64,000 bases of DNA, taken from the NCBI RefSeq assembly GCF_024753285.1, contig NZ_JANUGW010000008.1:124001-188000 (forward strand), written 5' to 3'. The position numbers and the translations under genes are program-made. Under the pieces are notes generated by a model. That model ran no database searches and had not been told where the DNA came from. It was given only the letters and a program-made list of their open reading frames with translations. Of this stretch, positions 25,701-34,061 are shown piece after piece (the stretch's first letter is position 1; every line of letters begins with the position of its first letter). This DNA comes from Massilia pinisoli. GTDB lineage: Bacteria > Pseudomonadota > Gammaproteobacteria > Burkholderiales > Burkholderiaceae_D.

Positions 25701-26396
25701 TCACAGCTTCACCCAAGCGCCCTTGTACAGCACCGGTCCCGTCGGTGCGTTCGGATCGGGCGAGCCGCCTTTCGGTTCCAGGCTGATCGCCAGCAGCACC
25801 ACGTCCGGCCCGACGGCGCGCTGGTCCAGGCGCAGGCTGGCGTGGCGGTTGTCGGGGAGGATGCCCAGCGAGCGCGTCTTGCCGGCCGCCGTGATGGCCC
25901 ACAGTTGCAGCGTGCGGTCGTCCGGCACCTTCACGGTGTCGGCCACGCGCACGTCGATGCGCGCGCGGCGCGCGTCGGCCGCGACCACCAGCGCGGTCTG
26001 CGCCTTGTCGTCGACCAGCGTGGCCACTTGCTGCAGCTGCGGCTCCTGCACGCGGCCGGCCAGCACGACGGCAAGGACCACCGCGGCCACGCCCCCGCCC
26101 ACCGCGAGGCTGCCCCAGAGCCGGGCGCCGTCGATCCGCCAGAACTGCCACGCCGGCACCGCGCGGGCGAACCCGAGCCGGCGCTCGATGCCGTCCCACG
26201 CGCGCGCTGGCGGCGTCACCGGGCTCCACTCGGCCATCGGCACGATGCGCGCCTGCCAGCCTGCGACGGCGTTGCGCAGCGCGGCGTCGGTGGCGAGCCG
26301 GCGTTCGAAGCGGCGCCGCGCGCCACCGCGCAACGTGCCGAGCACGTATTCGGCTGCCAGCTTCTCGCGCAACGCCGGGTTGTCTTGGATGTTCAT
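25701..26396 (-). CDS. Anti-sigma factor, RskA-like
   Basis: A 231-residue predicted anti-sigma factor. The cytosolic N-terminus has the [20 protein letters not shown] pattern of anti-sigma-K type proteins, followed by one membrane helix at about residues 95-117 and a periplasmic domain with [16 protein letters not shown] and an alanine/valine-rich beta pattern. It starts at ATG 26396, overlapping the sigma stop by an ATGA. It probably holds the sigma factor at the membrane until its periplasmic part is removed. The signal is unknown. It converges on the HupE-like gene. Confidence 0.88.
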   Translation of the reverse strand: MNIQDNPALREKLAAEYVLGTLRGGARRRFERRLATDAALRNAVAGWQARIVPMAEWSPVTPPARAWDGIERRLGFARAVPAWQFWRIDGARLWGSLAVGGGVAAVVLAVVLAGRVQEPQLQQVATLVDDKAQTALVVAADARRARIDVRVADTVKVPDDRTLQLWAITAAGKTRSLGILPDNRHASLRLDQRAVGPDVVLLAISLEPKGGSPDPNAPTGPVLYKGAWVKL

Positions 26397-26977
26397 GCTG
26401 CTTCCCGTTTCGACAGGCAGGTTTTCAATTTGTCCAGGCCACGGCGGATCCACGTCTTGACGGTGCCGATCGGCAGGCTGAGCTGGGTCGCCACCTCGCT
26501 GTGCGACAGGTCGTGGAAATAGGCCATGCCGATCGCCTGGCGCTGCCTGCGTTCCAGCGCCTCCATGCAATGCGCCAGCGCGCGCGCCTCGTCCGTCATC
26601 TGCACGCGGTCCGAAGGCCCTGCGGCCGGGTCCTGCATGGCCAGCAGCATGTCCGCATCGAACTGCTGCGCATCGAGTTCGACCGCATCATCCTGGCGCC
26701 GCAGGATGTCCAGCGCCTTGTTGCGCACGATGGTCGTCATCCACGTCAGCGGCGCCGCGAGATGGGGCTGATAGCCGGCGGCCGCGTGCCAGATCGACAC
26801 GAAAGCGTCCTGCAGCGCATCCTCTGCGAGCTCGTCCTTCCTTAATATACGCAGCGCGAAGCCAAACAGTTTCGCCGACGTCGCATCGTACAGGCGGCGG
26901 AACGCCGCGCGGTCGCCGAGGGCCACGGCGGCGACGAGGCGACGCAGCGTATCGGTATTGTCGAGGTCCTTGGTCAC
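26393..26977 (-). CDS. ECF RNA polymerase sigma factor, SigK-like
   Basis: A 194-residue extracytoplasmic-function sigma factor. GTG 26977 is chosen because AGGA sits 5 bases upstream and the protein then begins MTKDLDNTDTLRRLVAAVAL. Region 2 (DRAAFRRLYDATSAKLFGFA, then AEDALQDAFVSIWHAA) binds core polymerase and the -10 box, and region 4 (ERRQRQAIGMAYFHDLSHSE, then IGTVKTWIRRGLDKL) binds the -35 box. The gene overlaps its anti-sigma by 4 bases. A -10-like TACAAT lies upstream on its strand near 27026. The convergent DUF4331 operon is the likely target. Confidence 0.93.
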   Translation of the reverse strand: MTKDLDNTDTLRRLVAAVALGDRAAFRRLYDATSAKLFGFALRILRKDELAEDALQDAFVSIWHAAAGYQPHLAAPLTWMTTIVRNKALDILRRQDDAVELDAQQFDADMLLAMQDPAAGPSDRVQMTDEARALAHCMEALERRQRQAIGMAYFHDLSHSEVATQLSLPIGTVKTWIRRGLDKLKTCLSKREAA

Positions 26978-27124
26978 GGCGGTCCTGGCAGGTTGTCCGG
27001 CGGTTAAAATTGCTGAAATTGATTGTAACCGGCTCCTGCCCGCGGCGGGGCCGTGAGTTTTCGATAGCCTGTCGCGTGCCCGTTCGTGGGATGATCGCGG
27101 ATTCGTTCGCTTCGAGGGCCCCGC

Positions 27125-28123
27125 ATGATCCGACGCACCCGTTTCGCCGCATTCGTTTGCGGTTTGATCCTCGCCACCGGCGCCATGGCCGCGCCCACCG
27201 TGCGGGAAGAACCGATGGACTTCGGGAAGGCGGGCGGCGCCCGCTACACGCTGCAGCGCGCCGGCGCGCCGGACGTCCGCTACGTCGTCTCGCGGCCCGC
27301 GCACAAGGCGCCGCTCGTGCTGTTCGTGCAGGGCTCGGGCTGCATCCCGCCATTCGTCGGTCTGGGCACGCCGAATCGGTATTCGACCGTCTTCAACCTC
27401 ATCCCGTTGGCGCAGCAGGGCGACTATGCCGTGATGGTCGTCGACAAGCCCGGCCAGCCGGACGCGCCGCCGCAGGCGCCGCCCGGCGTGGCGACCGGAT
27501 GTCCGGCCGCGTTCAACACCGCGTTTTCCTACGACAGCTGGCTGGACACGCTGCGCGCCGCGCTGCGCCATGCGCTCGCGTTGCCCTGGGTCGACGGCAG
27601 CCGCGTGCTGGTGTTCGGCGTGTCGGAAGGCGCCGTGATGGCGGCCGGCCTGGCCCGCGCGGAACCCGCGGTGACGCATGTCGCCATGATCGGCGGCACC
27701 GGCACGAGCCAGCTGTTCGACTTCGCCGCCAATGCGTACCATGCCGGCGGCAGCGATGAAGAGATCCAGGCGCGCCTCGCCGACATCGACGCGACCGTGG
27801 ACGCCATCAACGCCGATCCGCGCAGCACGGACAAGTTCGCGTGGGGCCATACGTACCTGCGCTGGAGCACGTTCTTCGCGCATGCGCCGGGCGAAGACCT
27901 CGTGCAGTCGAAAGCGCGGGTGTGGCTCGCAAGCGGCATGCGCGACACCAGCGTGCCGATCGTGTCGACCGAGGTCGCGTACGCGCGCCTGCGCGCGCTC
28001 GGGCGCGACGTGACGTTCCGGCGCGTGGCGCGCGCAAACCATGGGCTGGTGGCGGAAGGCGGTTCGTTCGCCGACGTGCAGAAGGACTACGACGCCATCA
28101 TGGCTTGGTTCGCGCGGCGCTGA
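27125..28123 (+). CDS. Exported alpha/beta hydrolase
   Basis: A 332-residue exported hydrolase. The signal peptide (about 22 residues) ends GAMA-AP. The nucleophile elbow is GVSEGA (Ser), and a late His in ANHGLV and an Asp in MRDTSVP complete a plausible triad. LVLFVQGSGCIPPF before the first helix is an oxyanion-side loop. The substrate is unknown, with an S9-peptidase or acyl-esterase-like fold being most likely. It starts 147 bases from the divergent sigma gene and ends 16 bases from the convergent glutathione peroxidase gene. Confidence 0.82.
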   Translation: MIRRTRFAAFVCGLILATGAMAAPTVREEPMDFGKAGGARYTLQRAGAPDVRYVVSRPAHKAPLVLFVQGSGCIPPFVGLGTPNRYSTVFNLIPLAQQGDYAVMVVDKPGQPDAPPQAPPGVATGCPAAFNTAFSYDSWLDTLRAALRHALALPWVDGSRVLVFGVSEGAVMAAGLARAEPAVTHVAMIGGTGTSQLFDFAANAYHAGGSDEEIQARLADIDATVDAINADPRSTDKFAWGHTYLRWSTFFAHAPGEDLVQSKARVWLASGMRDTSVPIVSTEVAYARLRALGRDVTFRRVARANHGLVAEGGSFADVQKDYDAIMAWFARR

Positions 28124-28139
28124 CGCGTCGCGCGGGCGC

Positions 28140-28622
28140 TTACTGCTGCAGCGCTTTTTCGATGTCGTTCGCGATGTCCTGGGGCTTGGTCTGCGGCGCG
28201 TAGCGGTGCAGCACGGTGCCGTCGCGGCCGACGAGGAATTTGGTGAAGTTCCACTTGATGCCCTCGGTGCCCAGCACGCCCGGCGCTTCGCCCTTCAGGT
28301 GCTGCCACAACGGATGCGCGGCGTCGCCGTTGACGTCGACCTTGGCGAACATCGGGAACGAGACGCCGTAGTTCTTTTCGCAGAACGCGCCGATCTCCGT
28401 TTCGCTGCCCGGTTCCTGGCTGCCGAACTGGTTGCAGGGGAAGCCCAGCACTTCGAGGCCGCGACCGTGCAGCTCGCGGTACAACGTCTCGAGGCCCTCG
28501 TATTGCGGCGTGAAGCCGCATTTGCTGGCGGTGTTGACGACGAGGAGGACCTTGCCCCGGTACTGGGCCAGGTCGACCGGCTTGCCGTCGAGCGAAGTGG
28601 CCTGGAAGTCGAACACGTTCAT
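28140..28622 (-). CDS. Glutathione peroxidase family protein
   Basis: A 160-residue thiol peroxidase of the glutathione peroxidase family, reducing hydrogen and organic peroxides. ATG 28622 has AGGAG upstream. The catalytic tetrad is visible: Cys35 in NTASKCGFTPQ, Gln69 in CNQFGSQEPG, Trp124 and Asn125 in KWNFTKFLV. It is a cysteine (not selenocysteine) form and is likely to use thioredoxin or glutathione. An upstream in-frame ATG was rejected because it lacks family similarity. It is convergent with the preceding hydrolase and divergent from a membrane protein. Confidence 0.93.
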   Translation of the reverse strand: MNVFDFQATSLDGKPVDLAQYRGKVLLVVNTASKCGFTPQYEGLETLYRELHGRGLEVLGFPCNQFGSQEPGSETEIGAFCEKNYGVSFPMFAKVDVNGDAAHPLWQHLKGEAPGVLGTEGIKWNFTKFLVGRDGTVLHRYAPQTKPQDIANDIEKALQQ

Positions 28623-28683
28623 CGTGGGCTCCTGTATGCTTGGGTGAATTCGAAGGCACCAGTGTAAGGCAAAGGAGGACCGG

Positions 28684-29115
28684 ATGCAGACTGTCGTGAA
28701 CATGCCGCTCGCCGCGGGCGCGCTGCTCAGCGCCAGCGCGGCGCTGCTTCACCTGGGCATCATCGCGGGCGGCCCCGCGTGGTATCGCTTCTTCGGCGCC
28801 GGTGAGCGCCTCGCGCGGGCGGCGGAGCAGGGACGGCGCTACCCGGACGTCATCACGCTGGGGATCGCGGCAGTGCTGTTCACGTGGTCGGCGTATGCGC
28901 TGGCGGGGGCTGGCGTCATCGGCCCGCTGCCGCTGTCGAAGGCCGCGCTCGTCGCGATCACGGCCGTCTACCTCGTGCGCGGGGTGGCGTTCGCGCCGCT
29001 CGTTCTTGCGAAGGGCGGCAGGGTCACGCCGTTCGTCGTGTGGAGTTCGCTGATCTGTTTCGGGTACGGGCTCGTGCACTTGCTGGGGCTCGTGCAGCGG
29101 TGGGACGTGCTTTGA
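28684..29115 (+). CDS. Small four-helix membrane protein
   Basis: A 143-residue protein with about four hydrophobic helices. ATG 28684 follows a strong AAGGAGG site. The pattern (helix 1 with ASAALLHLGIIAGGPAWYRF, then FGAGERLAR, YPDVITLGIAAVLFTWSAYA and a last helix with SLICFGYGLVHLLGL) is seen in small uncharacterised inner-membrane proteins of Proteobacteria. I cannot assign a function. It is divergent from the glutathione peroxidase gene with a 61-base gap, so a shared oxidative-stress regulation is possible but unproven. Confidence 0.75.
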   Translation: MQTVVNMPLAAGALLSASAALLHLGIIAGGPAWYRFFGAGERLARAAEQGRRYPDVITLGIAAVLFTWSAYALAGAGVIGPLPLSKAALVAITAVYLVRGVAFAPLVLAKGGRVTPFVVWSSLICFGYGLVHLLGLVQRWDVL

Positions 29116-29166
29116 TGTTATGGCTTACATGGACACTCATGTGGATGTTCATGCGGTACTGAACGC

Positions 29167-29194
29167 GTGGACGGGGCACCCGTCCACCCTACGC
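29167..29194. repeat. REP-like palindromic repeat, distant copy (reverse orientation)
   Basis: GTGGACGGG (29167-29175) pairs with CCGTCCAC (29180-29187) around GCAC, followed by CCTACGC. On the reverse strand it reads GTAGGGTGGACGGG, the same layout as copies 1 and 2 but with different stem bases. It lies between the end of the membrane protein and the end of pilU, again between convergent genes. Confidence 0.6.
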
Positions 29195-29199
29195 GGCAC

Positions 29200-30336
29200 T
29201 TAGACGAGACCGAGCGCTTCCGTCCCCGCCGAGAAATCGCGGTTCTTTGCGTGCTTGCTGTGCAGCTTGATGTTCAGGCGCAGGTCGTTCACGGAGTCGG
29301 CGTTGCGCAGCGCGTCCTCGTAGGTGATCTTGTCGGCTTCGTACAGGTCGAACAGCGCCTGGTCGAACGTCTGCATGCCCAGTTCGCGCGACTTCTTCAT
29401 GATCTCCTTGATCTCGTGGACTTCGCCCTTGAAGATCAAGTCCGAGATCAGCGGGGAGTTCAGCAGGATCTCCATCGCGACGACGCGGCCCTTCGCTTCC
29501 TTCTTCGGAATCAGGCGCTGCGAGATCAGGCCTTTCAGGTTCAGCGACAAGTCCATCAGCAGCTGCTGGCGGCGCTCTTCCGGGAAGAAGTTGATGATGC
29601 GGTCAAGCGCCTGGTTCGAGCTGTTCGCGTGCAGGGTGGCCAGGCACAGGTGGCCCGTCTCGGCGAACGCGATCGCGTGTTCCATTGTCTCCCGGTCGCG
29701 AATTTCTCCGATCTGGATCACGTCCGGCGCCTGGCGCAGTGAGTTCTTCAGCGCGGCCTCGAAGCTGTCCGTGTCGACGCCGACTTCGCGCTGCGTGATC
29801 ACGCAGTTCTTGTGCGGGTGGACGAATTCGACGGGGTCCTCGATCGTGATGATGTGGCCGTGGCTGTTCTCGTTGCGGTAGCCGACCATCGTCGCGAGCG
29901 TCGTCGACTTGCCGGAGCCCGTGGCGCCGACCATGATCACGAGACCGCGCTTGGTCATGATCACGTCCTTCAGCACGCCCGGCAGGTCGAGGTCCTCGAA
30001 CTTCGGGATCGTCGTCGTGATCACGCGCAGCACCATGCCCACGGCGCCCATCTGCATGAACGCGGAGACGCGGAAGCGACCCAGGTCGCCCGGGCTGATG
30101 GCGAAGTTGGCCTCCTTCGTCAGCTCGAAGCCGGCGGCCTGCTTGTCGTTCATGATGGCGCGCGCCAGGTCGGCCGTGTGCGACGCCGACAGCGCCTGGT
30201 TCGATACGGGCGTCATGCGGCCGTCGATCTTCATCGCGGGCGGGAAGCCGGTGGTGATGAACAGGTCGGAGCCGCCCTTGCTGACCATCAGGCGCAGCAG
30301 GTCGAACATGAATTTGGAGGCCTGGTCGCGTTCCAT
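29200..30336 (-). CDS. pilU: Type IV pilus retraction ATPase-like protein PilU
   Basis: A 378-residue hexameric ATPase of the type IV pilus retraction system, a PilT partner. Walker A GATGSGKSTT, the His and Asp boxes (GEIRDRETMEHAIAFAETGHL) and the usual TLHANSSNQALDRIINFFPEE stretch are intact. It starts 17 bases after the pilT stop, so pilT-pilU form one reverse-strand operon. The N-terminal MERDQASKFMFDLLRLMVSK domain and the long C-terminus (HSKHAKNRDFSAGTEALGLV) are typical of PilU. A second PilU-like gene lies at 45913-47103. Confidence 0.95.
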   Translation of the reverse strand: MERDQASKFMFDLLRLMVSKGGSDLFITTGFPPAMKIDGRMTPVSNQALSASHTADLARAIMNDKQAAGFELTKEANFAISPGDLGRFRVSAFMQMGAVGMVLRVITTTIPKFEDLDLPGVLKDVIMTKRGLVIMVGATGSGKSTTLATMVGYRNENSHGHIITIEDPVEFVHPHKNCVITQREVGVDTDSFEAALKNSLRQAPDVIQIGEIRDRETMEHAIAFAETGHLCLATLHANSSNQALDRIINFFPEERRQQLLMDLSLNLKGLISQRLIPKKEAKGRVVAMEILLNSPLISDLIFKGEVHEIKEIMKKSRELGMQTFDQALFDLYEADKITYEDALRNADSVNDLRLNIKLHSKHAKNRDFSAGTEALGLV

Positions 30337-30353
30337 CGTCGTCGTCTTTCAGG

Positions 30354-31397
30354 TTAGCCGGGGAAGTTCTCGGGGATCTTGGCGGCGAAGCGCGCGGCCG
30401 AGGACGAGATCACGTTGCGGCGCACGAGGTCCGTCAGGTTCTGGTCCAAGGTCTGCATGCCGACGTTGGAGCCCGTCTGGATCGCGGAATACATCTGCGC
30501 GATCTTCGCTTCGCGGATCAGGTTGCGGATCGCGGGCGTGCCGATCATGATTTCGTGCGCGGCCACGCGGCCGCCGCCGTCCTTCGTCTTCAACAGGGTC
30601 TGCGAGATCACGGCCTGCAGCGATTCCGACAGCATCGCGCGCACCATCTCTTTTTCCTCGGCCGGGAACACGTCGACGATACGGTCGATGGTCTTCGCGG
30701 CCGACGACGTATGCAAGGTGCCGAACACCAGGTGGCCCGTCTCGGCGGCGGACAGCGCGAGGCGGATCGTCTCCAGGTCGCGCAGCTCGCCGACGAGGAT
30801 CGCGTCCGGGTCTTCACGCAGCGCCGAGCGCAACGCGTTGTTGAACGACAGCGTGTGCGGGCCCACTTCGCGCTGGTTGATCAGGCACTTCTTCGATTCA
30901 TGCACGAACTCGATCGGGTCTTCGATCGTGAGGATGTGGCCGTACTCGTTTTCGTTCAGGTGGTTGATCATCGCGGCCAGGGTGGTCGACTTGCCGGAGC
31001 CGGTCGGCCCCGTCACGAGCACGAGACCGCGCGGCTTCATCGCCAGGTCGGCGAAGATCTTCGGCGCGTTCAGCTCTTCCAGCGACAGGATCTTCGACGG
31101 GATCGTCCGCATCACGGCGGCGGCGCCCCGTTCCTGGTTGTACGCGTTGACGCGGAAGCGCGCGAGGCCGGGGATCGCGAACGAGAAGTCGCACTCCAGC
31201 ATCTCTTCGTACTGCTTGCGCTGGCCGTCGTTCATGATGTCATAGATCATGCCGTGCACGTCCTTGTGCTCCAGCGGCGGCAGGTTGATGCGACGTACGT
31301 CGCCATGCACGCGGATCATCGGCGGCAGGCCGGACGACAGGTGCAAGTCCGATGCTTTGTTCTTAACGGAGAACGCCAGGAGTTCCGAGATGTCCAT
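30354..31397 (-). CDS. pilT: Type IV pilus retraction ATPase PilT
   Basis: The twitching-motility ATPase that depolymerises the pilus, 347 residues. ATG 31397 has AAGGA 6 bases upstream. Walker A GPTGSGKSTTLAAMI, the Asp box GELRDLETIRLALSAAETGH and the AIRNLIRE motif at about residue 285 are intact. It is the first gene of the pilT-pilU operon and is divergent from yggS, across a 62-base gap holding both ribosome sites. The pilT-yggS-proC layout is common in betaproteobacteria. Confidence 0.97.
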   Translation of the reverse strand: MDISELLAFSVKNKASDLHLSSGLPPMIRVHGDVRRINLPPLEHKDVHGMIYDIMNDGQRKQYEEMLECDFSFAIPGLARFRVNAYNQERGAAAVMRTIPSKILSLEELNAPKIFADLAMKPRGLVLVTGPTGSGKSTTLAAMINHLNENEYGHILTIEDPIEFVHESKKCLINQREVGPHTLSFNNALRSALREDPDAILVGELRDLETIRLALSAAETGHLVFGTLHTSSAAKTIDRIVDVFPAEEKEMVRAMLSESLQAVISQTLLKTKDGGGRVAAHEIMIGTPAIRNLIREAKIAQMYSAIQTGSNVGMQTLDQNLTDLVRRNVISSSAARFAAKIPENFPG

Positions 31398-31459
31398 TTA
31401 TAATCCTTGGGCTTTTGCAGCACCGTGTAACCGAAAAATATTTCCTGTAGAAAACCATT

Positions 31460-32161
31460 ATGTCCACAATCGCCGCCAACTTGCAAGCTGTCGAAGCGAC
31501 AATCGAGGCCGCTTGCGAGGCCGCGAAACGGCCTCGTTCCACGGTCCGGTTGCTGGCCGTTTCGAAGACGTTTCCTGCGGAAGCCGTACTGGAAGCGATC
31601 GATGCGGGCCAGCGCGCGTTCGGCGAAAACTATGTGCAGGAAGGCGTCGACAAGATCGCCGCTGTGGCAAAAGCGCGACCGGACCTGATGCTCGAATGGC
31701 ATTTCATCGGTCCGATCCAGAGCAACAAGACAAGGCCCATCGCGGCGAGCTTCCAATGGGTGCACACGGTCGAGCGCTTGAAGATCGCGCAGCGCCTGTC
31801 CGAACAGCGGCCGCCGGAACTGGGCCCGCTCGACATCTGTTTGCAAGTGAACATCAGCGGCGAGGCCACCAAAAGTGGCGCGAAGCCGGAGGAGTTGGAG
31901 GGCCTGGCGAAGGCCGTCGTCCAGCTGCCGAACCTGCGCCTGCGCGGGCTGATGGCGATCCCGGAACCGCAGGCCGACCTCGCGCTGCAGCGCGCCCCGT
32001 TCGCCCGCCTGCGCGCGCTCGCGCAGGACCTCGCCAAAGCCGGCATCCACCTCGACACGCTGTCGATGGGCATGTCCGGCGACCTGCAAGCGGCCGTGCT
32101 GGAAGGCGCCACGATCGTGCGCGTCGGCAGTGCCATCTTCGGCGCGCGCCACTATGAATGA
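31460..32161 (+). CDS. YggS family pyridoxal-phosphate homeostasis protein
   Basis: A 233-residue PLP-binding protein of the YggS/PLPBP family, a single alanine-racemase-like barrel. It keeps free pyridoxal phosphate in balance and affects amino acid pools. Lys36 (LLAVSKTFP) is the PLP-binding lysine. GENYVQEG, WHFIGPIQSNK, and the phosphate-binding LSMGMSGDLQAA are all visible. It is followed by a tandem repeat and then proC, its usual partner. Confidence 0.95.
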   Translation: MSTIAANLQAVEATIEAACEAAKRPRSTVRLLAVSKTFPAEAVLEAIDAGQRAFGENYVQEGVDKIAAVAKARPDLMLEWHFIGPIQSNKTRPIAASFQWVHTVERLKIAQRLSEQRPPELGPLDICLQVNISGEATKSGAKPEELEGLAKAVVQLPNLRLRGLMAIPEPQADLALQRAPFARLRALAQDLAKAGIHLDTLSMGMSGDLQAAVLEGATIVRVGSAIFGARHYE

Positions 32162-32206
32162 CAAGCGTGCGCAGCGCGCAAAATGACAAGCGTGCGCAGC
32201 ACGCAT
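32157..32206. repeat. Tandem duplication of 25 bases between yggS and proC
   Basis: Two adjacent copies of a 25-base unit starting AATGACAAGCGTGCGCAGC (32157-32181 and 32182-32206) differ only near their ends. The first copy includes the stop of yggS, so the duplication copied the gene end and added it again. It ends 14 bases before the proC start and leaves its AAGGA site outside the repeat. The GCGTGCGCAGC core may form small hairpins. Confidence 0.85.
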
Positions 32207-32220
32207 AAATAAGGATACGC

Positions 32221-33039
32221 ATGAAGATCAGTTTCATCGGCGGCGGCAACATGGCCACCGCCCTCATCGCCGGCTTGGCCGGCAAGGTCGCGCAGGCGGC
32301 GGACATCCACGTCGTCGACCCCAACACCGACGCGCTGGCGCGCCTGCGTGCAACGTATGGCGTGACGACGTCGCCCGACATCGGCGCGGCCGTCGCCGCC
32401 AGCGACGTCATCGTCCTCGCCGTGAAGCCGCAGCAGATGCGCGACGTGACGGTGCATTTGCAATCGCAGCTGGCGAACATGCCGCTGCTGCTGTCGATCG
32501 CGGCGGGCATCCGCGGCGCCGACCTGTCGCGCTGGCTGGGCGGCTACGGCGCCATCGTGCGCACGATGCCGAATACGCCGGCGCTGATCGGGCAGGGCAT
32601 CACGGGCATGGTGGCGATGGCCGGCGTCAGCGCGGCGCAGAAGGATGCTGCCGACAGCATCATGCGCGCCGTCGGCCAGACCGTGTGGCTCGATGAAGAA
32701 AGCCTGATCGATCCGGTGACGGCGGTGTCGGGCAGCGGTCCCGCGTACGTGTTCTACTTCCTCGAAGCGATGCAGCAGGCGGCCGCGGAGATGGGCCTGT
32801 CGGCGGAGCAGGGCAAGGCGCTCGCGCTGGCCACGTTCACGGGCGCGGCCCAGCTGGCGGCGGCGTCAAGCGAACCCGTCGACGTGCTGCGCCAGCGCGT
32901 CACGTCGAAAGGCGGCACCACGTACGCGGCCATCACGAGCATGGAAGCGGCCGGCGTCAAGGAGGCGATCGTCGCCGCGATGAAGGCCGCTGCCGCGCGC
33001 GGGCGCGAGCTGGGCGAGGAGATGGGCAAGGACGCCTGA
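32221..33039 (+). CDS. proC: Pyrroline-5-carboxylate reductase
   Basis: The last step of proline synthesis, NAD(P)H-dependent reduction of pyrroline-5-carboxylate. 272 residues, with AAGGA 6 bases before ATG 32221. The nucleotide-binding GGGNMATALIAGL loop, the VRTMPNTPALIGQG motif and the VSGSGPAYVFYFLEAM and SKGGTTYAAITSME stretches are intact. It is downstream of yggS, with a tandem repeat between them. It converges on the GH43-like gene with a 3-base gap. Confidence 0.96.
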   Translation: MKISFIGGGNMATALIAGLAGKVAQAADIHVVDPNTDALARLRATYGVTTSPDIGAAVAASDVIVLAVKPQQMRDVTVHLQSQLANMPLLLSIAAGIRGADLSRWLGGYGAIVRTMPNTPALIGQGITGMVAMAGVSAAQKDAADSIMRAVGQTVWLDEESLIDPVTAVSGSGPAYVFYFLEAMQQAAAEMGLSAEQGKALALATFTGAAQLAAASSEPVDVLRQRVTSKGGTTYAAITSMEAAGVKEAIVAAMKAAAARGRELGEEMGKDA

Positions 33040-33042
33040 GCG

Positions 33043-34044
33043 TCAGGGAGTCGGCGCCGTCAGCCGGAACGCGACGTCCCTGTCGCGATCGACGCCGAGC
33101 CAGCCGTCCTTGAACACCAGCTCCGCCACCTGGATGACCGTGCGCTGGTTCCAGCGCGGGTCCGTGGCGGCTTCCGCCTCGTTCACCTGGTGGACGAAAT
33201 AGTAGATGAATGCGCGGTCGCCATCGACGACGACGTCCGCGTGCTGTCCCTTCGCCCGGTCGGTGGCATGGTGGCCCGGCTCGCCCAGGATGTAGCCCGG
33301 CTGCTCCGTCCAGTGGGTCGCATCGTCGGAGCGCAGCACCATCAGGCCCTTCCACACGTCGACGACCATCCAGTAATAGCCCTTGAAGCGGAATACCTTC
33401 GGTCCCTCGCCCATGGTGGGATTGACCGGTTCGTCGCCGTGCTTCTTCCACGTGCGCAGGTCCTGGCTGTCGGCCGCGAGGATCCGGCTGCCGGCGCGCT
33501 CGTCCTTGTACCACATGCGGTAGCCCGACCCGAGCTTGACGACGGTCGGGTCGATCATGCGGCCGGTGTCCAGCTTCACGGTGCCTTCGCACTTCCATGT
33601 GGACAGGTCGGTGCTGGTCAGGTGCTCGATGCGGCCATCCGCCCCCGGGCCGCCCCATCGGTGGAAGATACCCGGCACGATCGTAAGCCACATGTGATAC
33701 GTGCCGTCCTCATAGTAGATCTCGGGCGCCCAGAGCGTCACGTCCGTGCACGCCTTGGGAAAGTCGGCCGTGCCTTGATAGCGCCAGTGCGCGCCGTCCG
33801 GGGACGTGGCAATGCCGATGGCCGTGCCGTGCACCCACTCGACGTCCTTCGGGTCGGGCAGCTTCATCGTCGCCCGGCGATTCGTATAAAACATCTTCCA
33901 CAGCTTGGCGGCGCGGTCGTACACGATGGATACGTCCGCCGCGCCGTCGAACACGGGGTCGCGGAACACGGGCTTGGGCGCGACGTCGGCGGCGCTGGCT
34001 GCCAGCGGTAGCGCGAGGGCCAGGGCGGCGAGAAAAGAATTCAT
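33043..34044 (-). CDS. Exported GH43-like five-bladed propeller glycosidase
   Basis: A 333-residue exported protein. Signal peptide of about 21 residues (MNSFLAALALALPLAASAAD), ATG 34044 with GGAG upstream. The body shows five propeller-like repeats with FRDPVFDGAADVSIVYDRA, TSPDGAHWRY, TLWAPEIYYEDGTYHMWLT, STDLSTWKC and IDPTVVKLGSGYRMWY, as in GH43 and related families. The acidic residues of GH43 cannot all be placed with certainty. It follows the GH31 gene by 17 bases, so the two likely work on the same sugar. It may be an arabinosidase, xylosidase or a related galactosidase. Confidence 0.8.
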   Translation of the reverse strand: MNSFLAALALALPLAASAADVAPKPVFRDPVFDGAADVSIVYDRAAKLWKMFYTNRRATMKLPDPKDVEWVHGTAIGIATSPDGAHWRYQGTADFPKACTDVTLWAPEIYYEDGTYHMWLTIVPGIFHRWGGPGADGRIEHLTSTDLSTWKCEGTVKLDTGRMIDPTVVKLGSGYRMWYKDERAGSRILAADSQDLRTWKKHGDEPVNPTMGEGPKVFRFKGYYWMVVDVWKGLMVLRSDDATHWTEQPGYILGEPGHHATDRAKGQHADVVVDGDRAFIYYFVHQVNEAEAATDPRWNQRTVIQVAELVFKDGWLGVDRDRDVAFRLTAPTP

Positions 34045-34061
34045 GCGATCTCCAGTGGGAC

